Assembly (NCBI GenBank): GCA_010365215.1
Contig: JAAFGT010000014.1
Location: 1-60,135 of the forward strand
Source of the DNA: Acidipila sp.
GTDB lineage: Bacteria; Acidobacteriota; Terriglobia; Acidiferrales; UBA7541
Direction: 5' to 3'
DNA: 60,135 nt
Shown here one piece after another: positions 59,061 through 60,135 of the stretch. The position numbers and the translations under genes were made by a program. Numbering within the stretch: position 1 is the stretch's first letter; every line of letters starts with the position of its first letter. The notes under the pieces are model-generated. The model was not told the DNA's origin. It searched no databases and saw only the letters and a program-made list of their open reading frames with translations.

Positions 59061-59756
59061 ATGAAAGAGGCGCTACCCCTGACTGACGAAGATCTTGTGC
59101 GGCGCATCTGTGCCGGCGACGAGGACGCGTTTACCGCTTTATATCGCCGGCGGCAGGCGTCGATTTATCGATTTGCTTTGCATATGAGTGGCAGCCCCAA
59201 CATCGCCGACGAGGTCACTCAGGAAGTTTTTATGCTGTTGATACGCCAGCCGCAGCAATTCGATGCGGCGCGAGGCCCGGTGGCCTCCTTTCTTTTCGGC
59301 GTGGCGCGTAACCGTGTTCGGCGTTGTCTCGAGCGCGAACGTTATTACGTCCCCATGGCCGATGACTGGGAGGAAAACAATTCCTTCGCGGGCCCTGCCG
59401 CCAAATCTGGATCAACGGAAAATCCGTTCGAAGGATTGGCGCAACGCGAGACCATTGAGCGCGTGCGCATGGCGGTGCAGGCGCTGCCGTTCAACTACCG
59501 CGAAGTAGTGGTGCTGTGCGATCTGCAGGAGCTAAGTTACGAAGACGCGGCCCGGCTACTCGGTTGCGCTCTAGGGACGGTTCGCTCGCGCCTGCATCGC
59601 GCGCGCGCACTGCTGGTCGAGAAATTGCGAGTGTACCCTCCGAGCGCTAATTCGGCGGGGACTAAAACGCCGGTGGAGTTCAGCCCGCCGGATCGGCCGT
59701 CCTCGGATAGCAACTCTCAGAAATCCGCGGCCGCCGGACAGAACGCCTTGGGGTGA
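59061..59756 (+). CDS. ECF-type RNA polymerase sigma factor
   Basis: This 231-residue sigma-70-family factor has region 2 (AFTALYRRRQASIYRFALHMSGSPNIADEVTQEVFMLLIRQ) and region 4 (LSYEDAARLLGCALGTVRSRLHRARALLVEKL). A serine-rich tail of about 45 residues follows. It directs RNA polymerase to stress or envelope promoters. The next gene starts five bases after its stop and is likely its anti-sigma factor. Confidence 0.93.
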   Translation: MKEALPLTDEDLVRRICAGDEDAFTALYRRRQASIYRFALHMSGSPNIADEVTQEVFMLLIRQPQQFDAARGPVASFLFGVARNRVRRCLERERYYVPMADDWEENNSFAGPAAKSGSTENPFEGLAQRETIERVRMAVQALPFNYREVVVLCDLQELSYEDAARLLGCALGTVRSRLHRARALLVEKLRVYPPSANSAGTKTPVEFSPPDRPSSDSNSQKSAAAGQNALG

Positions 59757-59761
59757 GATGT

Positions 59762-60135
59762 ATGAAGTGCGAAGAGTTCGAAGCCATTGTCGATGATCTG
59801 GATCGTGCCGGGGCATTGGACGAAGCCACGGAAATGCGCGCGCGTTTTCATGCCGGCATTTGCGAATTCTGCCAGGCGCGGCTCGCGCAGGCGGGCGGGC
59901 TGACCGCAGCCCTGCGTGCCGCGGCGGAGGATGGAATCCCGGCGGGCGCCCCGGATCGCGTGGAAGCCATGTTGCGCAGCGCCTTCCATCGGGAGAAGTG
60001 GGCGGTGCAGCGAACCCGGTTAAACCGTCGTTGGGCCGCCGCTGCAATCGCCGCCACGCTTCTGTTTGGCGGAGCGCTGGCAACACAGTCGTGGCGCAAA
60101 CACTCTGTAACTTCGCGCACGGAATCTTCCCGCGC
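59762..60135 (+). CDS. Putative zinc-binding anti-sigma factor (partial, cut by window end)
   Basis: The frame from the ATG at 59762 is open to the end of the window. The N-terminus has a zinc-binding anti-sigma pattern: MKCEEFEAIVDDL, then His-x3-Cys-x2-Cys (HAGICEFC, about residues 34-41). A transmembrane segment follows (WAAAAIAATLLFGGALATQSW, about 90-111). It lies five bases after the sigma gene. The C-terminal part is missing. Confidence 0.8.
   Translation, partial: MKCEEFEAIVDDLDRAGALDEATEMRARFHAGICEFCQARLAQAGGLTAALRAAAEDGIPAGAPDRVEAMLRSAFHREKWAVQRTRLNRRWAAAAIAATLLFGGALATQSWRKHSVTSRTESSR

Overview
The window looks like a chromosomal segment of an Acidobacteriota bacterium (inference). 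It is GC-rich and Gram-negative: it has lipid A synthesis (lpxB) and a very large TonB-dependent receptor with an N-terminal carboxypeptidase-like domain, a type that is abundant in Acidobacteriota. It also has several PilZ proteins, a DUF2934 protein and many GTG/TTG starts. I see no phage, IS element or CRISPR array. RNA genes are tRNA-Gln(UUG), tRNA-Ser(GGA) and a small bacterial SRP RNA beside dnaX.

Region 1 (0.07-14.2 kb, + strand) is an aromatic/acyl-CoA catabolic block. It holds an enoyl-CoA hydratase, a Mug-type DNA glycosylase, a BoxB-family diiron epoxidase, the two halves of a GctAB-like CoA-transferase, a dienoyl-CoA hydratase (Dch-like), a complete 4-hydroxybenzoyl-CoA reductase (hcrC-hcrA-hcrB), an amidohydrolase and a 3-hydroxyacyl-CoA dehydrogenase, then a macro-domain protein and a MidA-like methyltransferase. 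Many junctions are 1-4 bp overlaps, so this is probably one or a few operons. The block appears to mix elements of the aerobic (epoxidase) and anaerobic (dienoyl-CoA hydratase, Hcr) benzoyl-CoA routes.

The most striking item sits inside this block at 6081-6425. It is an ArsC/Spx-type thioredoxin-fold gene whose catalytic CxxC first cysteine is an in-frame TGA. About 20 nt further on is a hairpin whose apical loop (AGGUCU) is the same as in the E. coli fdhF SECIS. I read it as a selenoprotein (UxxC), missed by normal gene calling because the frame appears to begin only after the TGA.

Region 2 (14.2-31.8 kb, - strand) holds a catalytically degenerate M1-peptidase/TPR protein, lpxB, a heterodimeric ABC exporter with complementary degenerate sites, three exported or unknown proteins, a 1404-residue PilZ/coiled-coil protein with exact 40-residue repeats, an Mpo1-like protein, and the recR-ybaB-dnaX cluster with the SRP RNA. 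Region 3 (32.1-40.5 kb) holds PilZ proteins, an NtrC-type regulator, an M50 protease, an arsR-arsM arsenic methylation pair, an ornithine cyclodeaminase-like enzyme and tRNA-Gln. A 66-residue ORF there is flanked by inverted dispersed repeats.

Region 4 (40.6-52.6 kb) holds the TonB-dependent receptor and an AI-2E-type permease fused to a Rossmann-like domain. It then has a cluster of small stress or envelope proteins (two 50-residue lmo0937-type proteins, a YflT-type protein, DUF2934/Hsp20-like, CBS pair, YtxH, PGPGW), with tRNA-Ser and a MOSC protein among them. Region 5 (52.7-60.1 kb) holds an exported protein, an SDR, a periplasmic bicupin, acetyl-CoA synthetase, a duplicated-domain exported protein, and an ECF sigma factor with its putative zinc-binding anti-sigma factor cut by the window end.
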